The notes beneath the pieces were generated by a model. The model was not told the DNA's origin. It did no database searches and worked only from the letters and a program-made list of their open reading frames with translations. A DNA stretch of 25,534 nt from a virus. Below are positions 13,576-21,136 of this stretch, in pieces. Where the stretch lies: positions 1 through 25,534 of IMG/VR virus record IMGVR_UViG_3300048924_000276; one strand, 5' to 3'. Each line of letters starts with the position of its first letter. The first letter of the stretch is position 1. Made by a program: the position numbers and the translations under genes.

Positions 13576-13603
13576 GAAGGCGGTCCAGAGTGATCGCCTT
13601 TTC
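13576..13603 (+). terminator. Terminator-like hairpin before the late genes
   Basis: GAAGGCG (13576-13582) pairs with CGCCTTTTC (13595-13603) across a 12-nt loop, and is followed by CTGTTTCCC. The T-run overlapping the stem resembles a weak intrinsic terminator. It stands between the structured RNA and the first late gene, so read-through here could be the controlled step. Confidence 0.45.
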
Positions 13604-13628
13604 TGTTTCCCATAGGTAGGGCCTGCCG

Positions 13629-14198
13629 ATGACCGCGCTATCCATGCAATGGGTTGACCGCAACCTGTCGGAGTACGGCAAGCGTATCGGTGCGCTGAAA
13701 GAGCGCTTCCCGAAAGTTCTGCCGCGCATCGTCAATCAGGTCGGCAATCGCGCCAAGACCATTGTTATTCGCGAGCTGACCAAACAAACCGGCCTGCCGC
13801 GTGCGACCATCGTCCGAGCAATTGGCAACCCATCGGCGGCGCGGCCCGGTAAGCTCTACTACGACATGACCACGCAAGGCGGGAACATTCGTTTGAAGTT
13901 TCTGCGCCCGAAGGAAACCCCGGCTGGCGTCGTGGCCCGACCATTCGGCAAGCCAACGCTCTACCCCGGATCGTTCATGCGGGGTGGTCTGTTCCCCGAC
14001 CGCAAGGACGTTCCACGGTTCAACGGGCATGTCTTCTATCGCCTGAACAGATCGGGCACCAAGATCACCTTTGCCCGGTCGGGCGTGTTTATCCCGAAGG
14101 AAATGACGACGGGCGCAACCTCTGCTGCCTTCCATCGGCTCGCAGCGCCGTTGCTCAAGGAACGGGTCGAAGCCGCCTTGAACAAGCTGGTGCCCTGA
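13629..14198 (+). CDS. Minor tail protein Z-like
   Basis: 189 aa. The pattern LSEYGKRIGALKERFPKVLPRIVNQVGNRAKT, IRELTKQTGLPRATIVRAI and a C-terminal beta region with FVRPFGKPTLYPGSF-like strands (VARPFGKPTLYPGSFMRGG) ending in FIPKEMTTGATSAAFHRLA matches the lambda gpZ / prophage minor-tail-Z family, which completes the tail for joining to the head. An AGGTAGGG ribosome site precedes the ATG. Its place is unusual: in lambda, Z follows the head genes, whereas here it precedes the terminase and is separated from it by an oppositely oriented gene. Confidence 0.75.
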   Translation: MTALSMQWVDRNLSEYGKRIGALKERFPKVLPRIVNQVGNRAKTIVIRELTKQTGLPRATIVRAIGNPSAARPGKLYYDMTTQGGNIRLKFLRPKETPAGVVARPFGKPTLYPGSFMRGGLFPDRKDVPRFNGHVFYRLNRSGTKITFARSGVFIPKEMTTGATSAAFHRLAAPLLKERVEAALNKLVP

Positions 14199-14214
14199 CA
14201 GGGGCCACCGCCGA

Positions 14215-14604
14215 TCATTCATGGGGAAATTGTTCGAGGATTTTGTCGATCATCGGAATAGTATGGTCTTGCTCTGGCGTATCGCTGCAATCTGCCGTCC
14301 TGTAAAATTCCCCGGCGTCGAATGCGAGATAGATTTCAAAGAATGGGGACGGCATGACGAGGTCCTCAACGCGATGGGTCAGAACAGACCATAGGTCGTT
14401 GATGATTGCGTCGCATACGTCATAGTCAAGCGCCCCCGCGCGGTATCTGCGGGCGATGTTGAGACCGATCAAGTTAAAGAAATCGTTGGTCGTCAGATTG
14501 CCTGACCATCGTTGAACGTCTTCTAGAGAAATCAGCTTTCGTGGGGACTCACGGGCGATGGCGACCATTTCGATAACTTGCTGATCAGGATTTTGAGATT
14601 CCAT
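14215..14604 (-). CDS. Hypothetical protein, inverted cargo gene in the late region
   Basis: 129 aa on the strand opposite to all surrounding late genes. Acidic and helical: an N-terminal ISLEDVQRWSGNLTTNDFFNLIGLNIARRYRAG region, then DYDVCDAIINDLWSVL, then the striking PFFEIYLAFDAGEFYRTADCSD, then HTIPMIDKILEQF. The F-x-x-x-Y-x-A-F-D-A-G-E-F-Y pattern recurs, as I recall, in short stand-alone proteins of alphaproteobacteria, with no established function; a resemblance to immunity-type proteins is only an impression. The gene ends 16 nt from the gpZ-like stop and is AT-richer than its neighbours. Orientation and isolation fit a lysogen-expressed cargo gene. Confidence 0.7.
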   Translation of the reverse strand: MESQNPDQQVIEMVAIARESPRKLISLEDVQRWSGNLTTNDFFNLIGLNIARRYRAGALDYDVCDAIINDLWSVLTHRVEDLVMPSPFFEIYLAFDAGEFYRTADCSDTPEQDHTIPMIDKILEQFPHE

Positions 14605-14812
14605 TTTGCGCTTTCGAGGTGGCTTGCATGGGTTCTGAGCGACAAGTTCACATCATCTCTATGAACCACATCGAGATTCCCATCGTCCACTTCTAAGTTT
14701 GCACACGCGTGGCCGCCCCCACCCCCCCATTCAGGGACCGGTTCGCGGACCTTTGGCATGGACGGGCCTGGGGGACTGCGGGATTTCGCCAGTAGCACTT
14801 TCGAAAAGCGGT

Positions 14813-14848
14813 ACACGGATACACGTGCAATACACGTGTTTATGCACG
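14813..14848. other. Repeated ACACG motifs upstream of the small terminase (candidate packaging site)
   Basis: ACACGG (14813), ACACGTG (14821), ACACGTG (14832) and GCACGG (14844) occur at 8, 11 and 12-base intervals immediately before the small terminase gene. The 245-base gap before that gene (14605-14849) has no supported coding sequence, contains a C-rich run near 14713-14728 and an imperfect dyad near 14738-14752 (GGACCGGTTCGCGGACC). Lambda-type phages place cos and the terminase-binding repeats here. Confidence 0.4.
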
Positions 14849-14849
14849 G

Positions 14850-15485
14850 ATGGCACACATGGACGAAGAATGGGTTTCGATCACAGAAGCCGCCGCCCGC
14901 CTTACGCAGGCCGGCGATAAAATCGACCGATCATCGCTCTCGCGGTATCTCAAGCAGCATTCCGAAGCTCTGCCGCTAAAGGCGGACGGCAAATCGAACC
15001 TTGTCGATTTTGTCGCTCTCATTGCCCATCGCAGCGAGAATGTCCGCCTTAGGACGCCAGCCGCTTCGCTGCCTGTCACGGGAACCGGGCAGGCGTCGGT
15101 GCCTCATATGATGGCTTCCCGTCTCAAAGGCACGCAATCCGATGGTGCCGCCCGTAAGTCGCAGGCGGAAGCCGAGCTGAAGGAAATGGACCTTGCCGAG
15201 CGGCGGAGCGAGTTGACCATCGTTGCGGAGGTCGATCAGGGCGGGCGCGATGCAATCGCCCTGATGCAAAGCGCTTTCGAGCGCGCGATTGAAACGGAAG
15301 CTGCTGCCTTGTCCCTGAAATATGGATGGGATGAGCGCATGGCACGCCTCGCGCTCAAAGGCTTTGCGAGGGAGGGCTTGAGCGTCTTCAACCGCGAAAT
15401 CCTGAAGAGGCTCGACGGGATGCGGCGACAATCTGAGGCCGGCGGCGATAATCAGTATCACGAGACAGGGCAGGCTTTGCAGTGA
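14850..15485 (+). CDS. Terminase small subunit-like protein
   Basis: 211 aa (208 if the second ATG at 14859 is used; the GGATG ribosome site fits that start slightly better). The N-terminal 55 residues form an HTH of the lambda Nu1 type: EEWVSITEAAARLTQAGDKIDRSSLSRYLKQH. The C-terminal part is a long helical region (GAARKSQAEAELKEMDLAERRSEL) ending in RLDGMRRQSE. Small terminase subunits bind the packaging site and hand DNA to the large subunit. It ends by overlapping the large-subunit start, as usual for terminase pairs, and repeated ACACG motifs lie just upstream. Confidence 0.85.
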   Translation: MAHMDEEWVSITEAAARLTQAGDKIDRSSLSRYLKQHSEALPLKADGKSNLVDFVALIAHRSENVRLRTPAASLPVTGTGQASVPHMMASRLKGTQSDGAARKSQAEAELKEMDLAERRSELTIVAEVDQGGRDAIALMQSAFERAIETEAAALSLKYGWDERMARLALKGFAREGLSVFNREILKRLDGMRRQSEAGGDNQYHETGQALQ

Positions 15486-17593
15486 CCTTTCACGATGTTC
15501 GGGCACGGTTTCCAGCGCTGGCAAACGGCGCGGCGGTCCTCTTTGGAGGTTTGGCCGCAGCCAGCCGTCCAGCCGAAGATTTGACGATCAGCGAGTTTGC
15601 CGACCGTCATCGCAAGGTGTCGCCGGAATCGGGTTCGCCATGGCCCGGCGATTTTCGCACCGACCGCGTGCCATATCTTCGCGAGCCGCAGGATTGTTTG
15701 CACCCCGATCATCCGGCCCGGCGCGTGACGTGCCGATGGGCGGCGCAGCTCGGAAAATCGACCGCAATCGAAAACTGGTTCTGCTTCATCGTGGATCAAG
15801 CGCCGGGATCGATGATGATCGTGCTGCCGACGCTGGAAGAGGCGACGAAGTTCAACCGCATCAAGTTACAACCGACTATCGAAGCCTCAAAGCGCATCGC
15901 TCACAAGGTCTTGCCGGTCAACAGCCGTGACGAGCAGGGAAGTACAACGTCTTTCAAGCGTTATGCCGGCGGCTTTTGCCAGATCGTCAATGCAGGCTCG
16001 TCCAAGGGCTTGCAGATGGTGTCCATCAAATATCTCGCCATGGACGAGGTGACCGGCTATCCCAAGGACGTTGACGGTCGCGGTAGTCCTCGCGATCAGG
16101 CGCGCGCCCGTCAGAAGATGTATGGCGATCTCGCGAAAGAGTGGCAGGGGTCCACGCCCGGCATAGCGGGTGAATGCGCGATCTCGGAAGACTTCGAAGG
16201 CGGCGACCAGCGTTTCCGTTACATGCCTTGCCCACATTGCGACACCTATCAGCCGATCATTTTCGACATGATGCGCGGCGCTGACAAGGAACGTGGACTA
16301 CCGGTTCACGTTCGATGCATGCGCTGCGATGGTGTGATCCTCGACGGCCATAAGCGCGAGATGGAAGAGCGGGCACACTGGATTGCCCGCCGCGTCCAAG
16401 AAGGCGACGAGCCGGTTCCGCTTGAGATTGCGGCGGACGAAATCGCTGATTGGATTTGTCCGCCCTGCGAGGGGCGCTGCCGCGATTGGCAACCGAGCTA
16501 TCATTTGTGGGCCGCTTATGCGATCCGCGAGAAATGGGCTGATATCTGGCAGCGCTGGACGGATGCGCAGGGCGACACCACGAAGCTGAAAGCCTTCTAT
16601 CAGCAGGATTTGGCAGAGCCGTATGATCCGGGCAGCACAACCGTCGAGTGGGAAAAGATCGTCAAGGCGGCAAGGGACGAGATGGTCCCGACCGGCATCG
16701 TGCCGTCATGGGCGGCATTGCTTGTCTCTGCTGCCGACGTTCAAGGGTACGGCATCAAGTGGGCCGTGTATGCCATCGGGCCGCGCGACCAATATTGCCT
16801 GATCGATCGCGAGATATTCGAAGGCTCTCCCGACCAGAGCGATGAGCCGTGGATAAAGCTGTCCGATGCTTTGAGCCGCACATACCCGACATCAGGCGGG
16901 CGCGAGAAGAGCATTGACCTGTCCGGCGTTGACTCCGGCTGGTCAACCGACCGCGTCTATCGCTTCTGCGTTGGTCGTCCGAACGTCATTCCCTTGGACG
17001 GTCGCGAGCCGGTCGGCCTGCCATGGCTCGGCACTCCGGTGAAAAAGGATGTCAAAGACCATCGTAAACGGGTGATTGCCAAGGTCTTGCTCTATCCGGT
17101 CGGCCTCTATGACGTGAAAACCGCCGTCACTGCGGCACTTGCCAATCTTGTCCAAGGTGCCAGCGAGGCGGGGCAGTGGCCGCGCGGAACGATCCACTTC
17201 GCAGGTAATCTCTGCGATGAGGATTTCGCCAAGGAGTTAACCGCCGAATGCTTGGTGGACGAGGAAGAGGAAGCCCGGACCAGTCTCAAGCGGAAGTCAA
17301 AGCGGCTGGTCAATCCGAAGGCCGGGCGGAAGTGGAAAAAGATCAACGGTCGCATGAACGACTGGTTTGACGTGACCGTCTATTCCTATGCCCTCGGCTG
17401 GCATCTTCAAAACAAGCGCAAGCTCACACTCGACCGGTGGGCCGACCTGATACGCGAGCTGCATGGCGAACCGGAACAGGCCAACGACCTGTTTGACCTG
17501 GCCGACCTAAGCCCGTTCGGCAAGCAACAGCAAAAGCCGTCTCCACCATCTGGAAAACCGCGTCAGCGCAAGCGTTGGGGGTCATACTCATGA
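15482..17593 (+). CDS. Terminase large subunit (lambda GpA family)
   Basis: 703 aa from a GTG overlapping the previous TGA. The N-terminal ATPase has a Walker A-like WAAQLGKST with K92 and a Walker B-like YLAMDEV (D188, E189). A zinc knuckle CPHC...CMRC follows near residues 248-282, typical of GpA-type terminases. The nuclease part begins near 410 (SAADVQGYGIKWAVYAIGP) and holds the acidic residues DLSGVDSGW and the C-terminal WFDVTVYSYALGW. It cuts concatemeric DNA at cos and drives ATP-dependent translocation through the portal. It overlaps the portal start by the ATGA junction. Length and domain order are normal. Confidence 0.97.
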   Translation: MTFHDVRARFPALANGAAVLFGGLAAASRPAEDLTISEFADRHRKVSPESGSPWPGDFRTDRVPYLREPQDCLHPDHPARRVTCRWAAQLGKSTAIENWFCFIVDQAPGSMMIVLPTLEEATKFNRIKLQPTIEASKRIAHKVLPVNSRDEQGSTTSFKRYAGGFCQIVNAGSSKGLQMVSIKYLAMDEVTGYPKDVDGRGSPRDQARARQKMYGDLAKEWQGSTPGIAGECAISEDFEGGDQRFRYMPCPHCDTYQPIIFDMMRGADKERGLPVHVRCMRCDGVILDGHKREMEERAHWIARRVQEGDEPVPLEIAADEIADWICPPCEGRCRDWQPSYHLWAAYAIREKWADIWQRWTDAQGDTTKLKAFYQQDLAEPYDPGSTTVEWEKIVKAARDEMVPTGIVPSWAALLVSAADVQGYGIKWAVYAIGPRDQYCLIDREIFEGSPDQSDEPWIKLSDALSRTYPTSGGREKSIDLSGVDSGWSTDRVYRFCVGRPNVIPLDGREPVGLPWLGTPVKKDVKDHRKRVIAKVLLYPVGLYDVKTAVTAALANLVQGASEAGQWPRGTIHFAGNLCDEDFAKELTAECLVDEEEEARTSLKRKSKRLVNPKAGRKWKKINGRMNDWFDVTVYSYALGWHLQNKRKLTLDRWADLIRELHGEPEQANDLFDLADLSPFGKQQQKPSPPSGKPRQRKRWGSYS

Positions 17594-19245
17594 TTGAAAG
17601 CAAACCTCGGATGCGGGTGAAGGCAAATTCGGTGCGGGTTGAGATGCCCGCGCCGCAGTCTGCGCCATCGCGCAAAATGACGGCGCGATACCTTCGTGGT
17701 GATCGGGCCGGCACGCTTAGCATGCGTCGAGCGGTTACGCGCGATGCAAGGCTCGATGTCCGGGAGGCAGCGGAACGTGCCTCTGCATTGGCCTTTGACT
17801 TCATGCAGAATAGCGGCTGGATATCCGGCGCTATTCAGCAGATCGTCACCGATACCATTGGCGAAGAGCTTAAACTTGCCTGTCTCGCTCAGCTCGAATC
17901 CTTCGGCTACACAAAGAAGCAGGCGACCGCATGGTGTCGCCGGGTAGAGCGCGCATGGCGGCGCTGGGCGTGGAACCCTCGGGAATGCGATCTCGCCGGC
18001 AAGGCGACCATCGCCGATATGGCGGAAGCCGCGTTGCTTAGCTTCCTTGCGACCGGGGAGGCATTCGGCGTTCTCGACAACGTGTCGTTGGAAAAGCAAC
18101 GTCGCCTCGGTTTGAAGTCCGGCACAAAAGTCTCTCTGATCGCCTCGCATCGTTGCCCTCGCAAAACAGAGGAAAGCCTCGGTCTCGATCAGGGCATCTA
18201 CCACGACGAGGATAGCAGGGCGGTTGCCTATCGTTTTCGAGTGCGTGTTTCTGGAGCCGAACAAGACCGAACGGTTGATGCGTCCGATGTCATCCATGTC
18301 ATGGATCGTGCCGCCAACCTGAATAGCCCGCGTGGCATCTCGGTCATCGCCGCCGCCTTGAAGGTCATCGCGCAGTCAGACCAATTGGCAGATGCGACCT
18401 TGGCGACCGCGTTGATGCAGACCATCTTCGCGGCGACGATCAAAAGCCCGGAACCGAGCGAAACGGCATTCCAAGCCATACAGACGTTGAACGATATCGA
18501 CGCACCTGCCGGCTATGATGGGGACTGGTCGGAGTTTATCGGCGGGTTGCAGCAAGATTTGCTCGACGTGTGGGACAATCGGATTGGGGCGCTGAAGGAA
18601 AAGGGCGTCTCGATGTCCGATTCCGCGCGGATCAATCATCTCGGCCCCGGTGAAGAATTCCAGATGCACACGGCTGCAACGCCGGGATCGCAGTATCTGC
18701 CTTTCTTCCAAAATCTTTTGAAGGAAGTCGCCCGTTGCCTCGGCATCACATACGAGGCTTTGGCGATGGATCATTCCAACGCCTCTTACTCATCCGTCCG
18801 AATGGCCGTCGCCAGCATCTGGCCGATTGTCTTGCGTCGTCGCACTCGCATCGTCGCGCCCTTTTTGCAGGGCATATTCGAGCGCTGGTTAGATGAGATG
18901 ATCTTTCGCGGCGTCATTCCCTTCAAGGGCGGTTATGCCGCTTTCAGTCGGGACAGAGAGAGTGTCTTTCAGACGGAATGGAGCGGTCCCGCCGCGCCGT
19001 CAGCCGACGATTACAAAGCCGCTCTGGCTGCGAAGATCAGGCTCGAAACCGGCCTGTCCACCTATCACGATGAATGCGCTCTCGCCGGCAAGAACGGCGA
19101 GGAACAGATTGTGCAGCTCGGACGCGAAAAGAAGATGTTCGAGGACGAAGGCGTCCCGCATCCGTTTGGCCGTTCGCAGGGTGGCGGCGGTCCCCTTGGG
19201 GCCGCAGCCGTTGGAAACAGAGACCCCGCGAAGGAGGCTGCCTGA
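17590..19245 (+). CDS. Portal protein (lambda B family)
   Basis: 551 aa. The start MIESKPRM at 17590 overlaps the terminase stop (ATGA); an earlier in-frame start would lie inside the terminase gene. Lambda-type portal features are visible: YLRGDRAGTLSMRRAVTRDARLDVREAAERASALAFDFMQNSGWISGAIQQIVTDTIG in the N-terminal part (shortened here to the theme ERASALAFDFMQNSGW), then the stem/wing region VIHVMDRAANLNSPRGISVIAAALKVI, then LGPGEEFQMHTAATPGSQYLPFFQ and the late MDHSNASYSSVRMA. It forms the dodecameric DNA channel at one capsid vertex and docks the terminase. The C-terminus is glycine-rich and probably disordered. Confidence 0.95.
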   Translation: MIESKPRMRVKANSVRVEMPAPQSAPSRKMTARYLRGDRAGTLSMRRAVTRDARLDVREAAERASALAFDFMQNSGWISGAIQQIVTDTIGEELKLACLAQLESFGYTKKQATAWCRRVERAWRRWAWNPRECDLAGKATIADMAEAALLSFLATGEAFGVLDNVSLEKQRRLGLKSGTKVSLIASHRCPRKTEESLGLDQGIYHDEDSRAVAYRFRVRVSGAEQDRTVDASDVIHVMDRAANLNSPRGISVIAAALKVIAQSDQLADATLATALMQTIFAATIKSPEPSETAFQAIQTLNDIDAPAGYDGDWSEFIGGLQQDLLDVWDNRIGALKEKGVSMSDSARINHLGPGEEFQMHTAATPGSQYLPFFQNLLKEVARCLGITYEALAMDHSNASYSSVRMAVASIWPIVLRRRTRIVAPFLQGIFERWLDEMIFRGVIPFKGGYAAFSRDRESVFQTEWSGPAAPSADDYKAALAAKIRLETGLSTYHDECALAGKNGEEQIVQLGREKKMFEDEGVPHPFGRSQGGGGPLGAAAVGNRDPAKEAA

Positions 19246-19502
19246 TGGCTGATGATGCCGACCCGCTGAAAATCGATTGGTGCGCGCGTGCGGTGAAATT
19301 GCGCCGCGTGGAAGAGGCGTTGCTCTCCGGCGAGATGGTCACGGAAGCGCGCTTCGGTGAAGACATGGCCCGCTATGCCAACGCCTCATTGGCAGATGTG
19401 CAGCGGGCTTTGAATGAGGCCATCCGCAATTGTCAGATTGCGCGAGGCGAGAAACCAGCGCGAACCCGATACGCGATCAGCGGTCGCATGCGCCCCTACT
19501 GA
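19245..19502 (+). CDS. gpW-like head-tail joining protein
   Basis: 85 aa, coupled to the portal by a TGATG junction. The fold pattern helix (WCARAVKLRRVEEALLSGE), short beta hairpin (MVTEARFGEDMARYA), helix (SLADVQRALNEAIRNC) and a basic tail matches lambda gpW-type joining proteins of about 70 residues. gpW enters the filled head and forms part of the connector. In lambda, W lies between the terminase and portal genes; here it follows the portal, an order also seen in other lambda-type phages. Sequence similarity is too low to be certain by eye. Confidence 0.65.
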   Translation: MADDADPLKIDWCARAVKLRRVEEALLSGEMVTEARFGEDMARYANASLADVQRALNEAIRNCQIARGEKPARTRYAISGRMRPY

Positions 19503-19512
19503 GGTCACAAAA

Positions 19513-20556
19513 ATGGCTGCTATTGTTGAAGACGGAAAGCTACGGCTTTCCGGCTATGTCGGCGATTATTACTTTGAGGACGGCTTTACATCGGCTGATG
19601 TCGTCTTTGCTCTGTCGCAGATCGAGGCCGACGCGGAGCTTGCCGTCCACATCAATTCCGGTGGCGGCATCGCGACCGAAGGTGCTGCCATTCACGCATT
19701 GCTTTCGGCGCGGCCCGGTGTGACCAATGTGGTGGTTGAAGGGATTGCGGCATCTGCCGCGTCTCTCATCGCCATGGCAGGCCAGACCGTCACGATGTCG
19801 GCGGGCGCGGTGATGATGATCCACGACCCCAGCGGATACACCTTCGGCAATTCCGACGATCACAGCAAAACCATTGAAGCGCTTGAGGCGCTGGCGACTT
19901 CATACGCTCGTGTCTACGCCGCGAAGTCCGGCAAGACCGCCGACGAATGCCGGGACATCATGCGGGCCGAACGATGGCTCACGCCAGACGAAGCCGTCGC
20001 CGAAGGCTTTGCCAACGACACAACCGAAAGCAAGGCCAAAGCGGTCGCCGCCTTCGATTACCGGCTGTTCGCGCACGCTCCGAAGAGTCTCGTTGCGCTG
20101 TCGAAGGCCAAGAACTGGTCGATGACGGCCAGCCCCCCACCCAAAAATCAGAATCCCACTTCCACCAAGGAGACAACCATGAACGACAAAGAGCGCGCGG
20201 AAAGCCTCGCATCCGAGAATGCCGGCTTGAAAGCGCAGATCGAAAAGTTGACGGCCTCGGCTGACGCAGCCGTGCAACAGGATCGCGAGCGCCGCGCCGC
20301 CATCATGGCGCTCGATGAAGCTAAGGGACGCGAGGCGCTGGCGGAGCATCTGTTCTCGACCGGCCTTTCTGTCGATGCCGCCAAGGCAACCCTTTCCGTT
20401 GCGCCGAAAGCGGCCGATGCGGGCGAGCAGGAATATCAGCCGCCTCGCACCATGAATGCGCAGGGCCTCAATCGTGAGCCGCTGGCCGGCAAGCCGCAGG
20501 CGAAATCGGGCCTTTCGGCTCGGATCGATGCCCGCGTGCAACGCGCCAAGGCATAA
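19513..20556 (+). CDS. ClpP-type (S14) head maturation protease with C-terminal scaffold region
   Basis: 347 aa. The protease domain (1-200) has the ClpP fold markers: the nucleophile in VEGIAASAASLIAMAG (S81) and the histidine in MMIHDPSG (H104). The acidic third residue is less clear: MRAERWLTPDEA near 150-160 has E where ClpP has D. A proline-rich linker (TASPPPKNQNPT) follows, then a charged coiled-coil region (about 223-300) of scaffold type. The protease degrades the scaffold and trims head proteins during capsid maturation. It follows the gpW-like gene by 10 nt. A strong internal start at 20179 probably makes the scaffold alone. Confidence 0.92.
   Translation: MAAIVEDGKLRLSGYVGDYYFEDGFTSADVVFALSQIEADAELAVHINSGGGIATEGAAIHALLSARPGVTNVVVEGIAASAASLIAMAGQTVTMSAGAVMMIHDPSGYTFGNSDDHSKTIEALEALATSYARVYAAKSGKTADECRDIMRAERWLTPDEAVAEGFANDTTESKAKAVAAFDYRLFAHAPKSLVALSKAKNWSMTASPPPKNQNPTSTKETTMNDKERAESLASENAGLKAQIEKLTASADAAVQQDRERRAAIMALDEAKGREALAEHLFSTGLSVDAAKATLSVAPKAADAGEQEYQPPRTMNAQGLNREPLAGKPQAKSGLSARIDARVQRAKA
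20179..20556 (+). CDS. Internal in-frame start: capsid scaffolding protein (Nu3-like)
   Basis: Within the protease gene, AAGGAG stands seven bases before an in-frame ATG at 20179. The 125-residue product begins MNDKERAESLASENAGLKAQ and consists of a heptad-like coiled coil followed by a proline/glutamine tail (EYQPPRTMNAQGLNREPL) and a basic C-terminus (RIDARVQRAKA) suited to capsid binding. This is the same arrangement as lambda C/Nu3, where scaffold is made from a nested start. The start falls exactly at the end of the linker, which supports a real second product. Confidence 0.7.
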   Translation: MNDKERAESLASENAGLKAQIEKLTASADAAVQQDRERRAAIMALDEAKGREALAEHLFSTGLSVDAAKATLSVAPKAADAGEQEYQPPRTMNAQGLNREPLAGKPQAKSGLSARIDARVQRAKA

Positions 20557-20613
20557 CCGGCCCGGCTGACTAGCATCTCATCTGCAACACATCTTCCGTG
20601 AAAGGAAACGAAC

Positions 20614-21048
20614 ATGGGCATTCTGCCTGTTATGAAATTCCAGCAGACGCCGGGTATGTCCACGCTGCTGAAAAAAGAAGTCGATACCGAGATTTGCCGT
20701 AGCGTCGGCACCTTGCTTGGTGGCGAGGCCGCTGCCCGCTCGCTGAAAATGGGCCAGCTCGTCGGCAAGATCGCCGGAACCGAGCAAGCTCCTGCCGGCG
20801 CGAAGCTCGGCAAGTTGGTGGCGTGGAACCCGACCGCAACGGATGGCAGTCAGATCGTCCAGGGTGTTTGCCTCAAGGATTGCGAAGCTGCGGTGGGTGC
20901 CGATCTCGTTGGCGGCGTTCTCTACTCTCGCCGGCTCTCCGTTCTCAATCGCGCCGCCATCGTGTGGCCTGCCGATGCGACCGACGCCCAAAAGGCCGCG
21001 GCACTCGAAGATATCGAAGAGCGCCTTGGGCTGATCGTCCGCGCCTAA
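20614..21048 (+). CDS. Head decoration protein (lambda gpD family)
   Basis: 144 aa with an AAAGGAAA ribosome site. The pattern TDQIVQGVCLKDCEAAVGAD-type (SQIVQGVCLKDCEAAVGADL) followed by YSRRLSVLNRAAIVWPADATDAQKAAALEDIEERLGLIVRA is typical of the gpD family, in which trimers stud the outside of expanded capsids and stabilise them against internal DNA pressure. It lies between scaffold and major capsid genes, the conserved location for this gene. Length is slightly above lambda D (110), mostly in the N-terminal part (MGILPVMKFQQTPGMSTLLK). Confidence 0.85.
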   Translation: MGILPVMKFQQTPGMSTLLKKEVDTEICRSVGTLLGGEAAARSLKMGQLVGKIAGTEQAPAGAKLGKLVAWNPTATDGSQIVQGVCLKDCEAAVGADLVGGVLYSRRLSVLNRAAIVWPADATDAQKAAALEDIEERLGLIVRA

Positions 21049-21136
21049 CCCATCCCCAACTAACCGCCGGAATTTCCGTCTCGCGCTCGCGGGGAGGGGT
21101 TCCCATGCCTATCAGGATACAAGGATCCAATCCGCC

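Noticed and set aside
14618-14693. A 22-codon plus-strand frame between the inverted cargo gene and the terminase.
   Set aside because: Too short, no ribosome site, and it lies in the likely packaging-site region.
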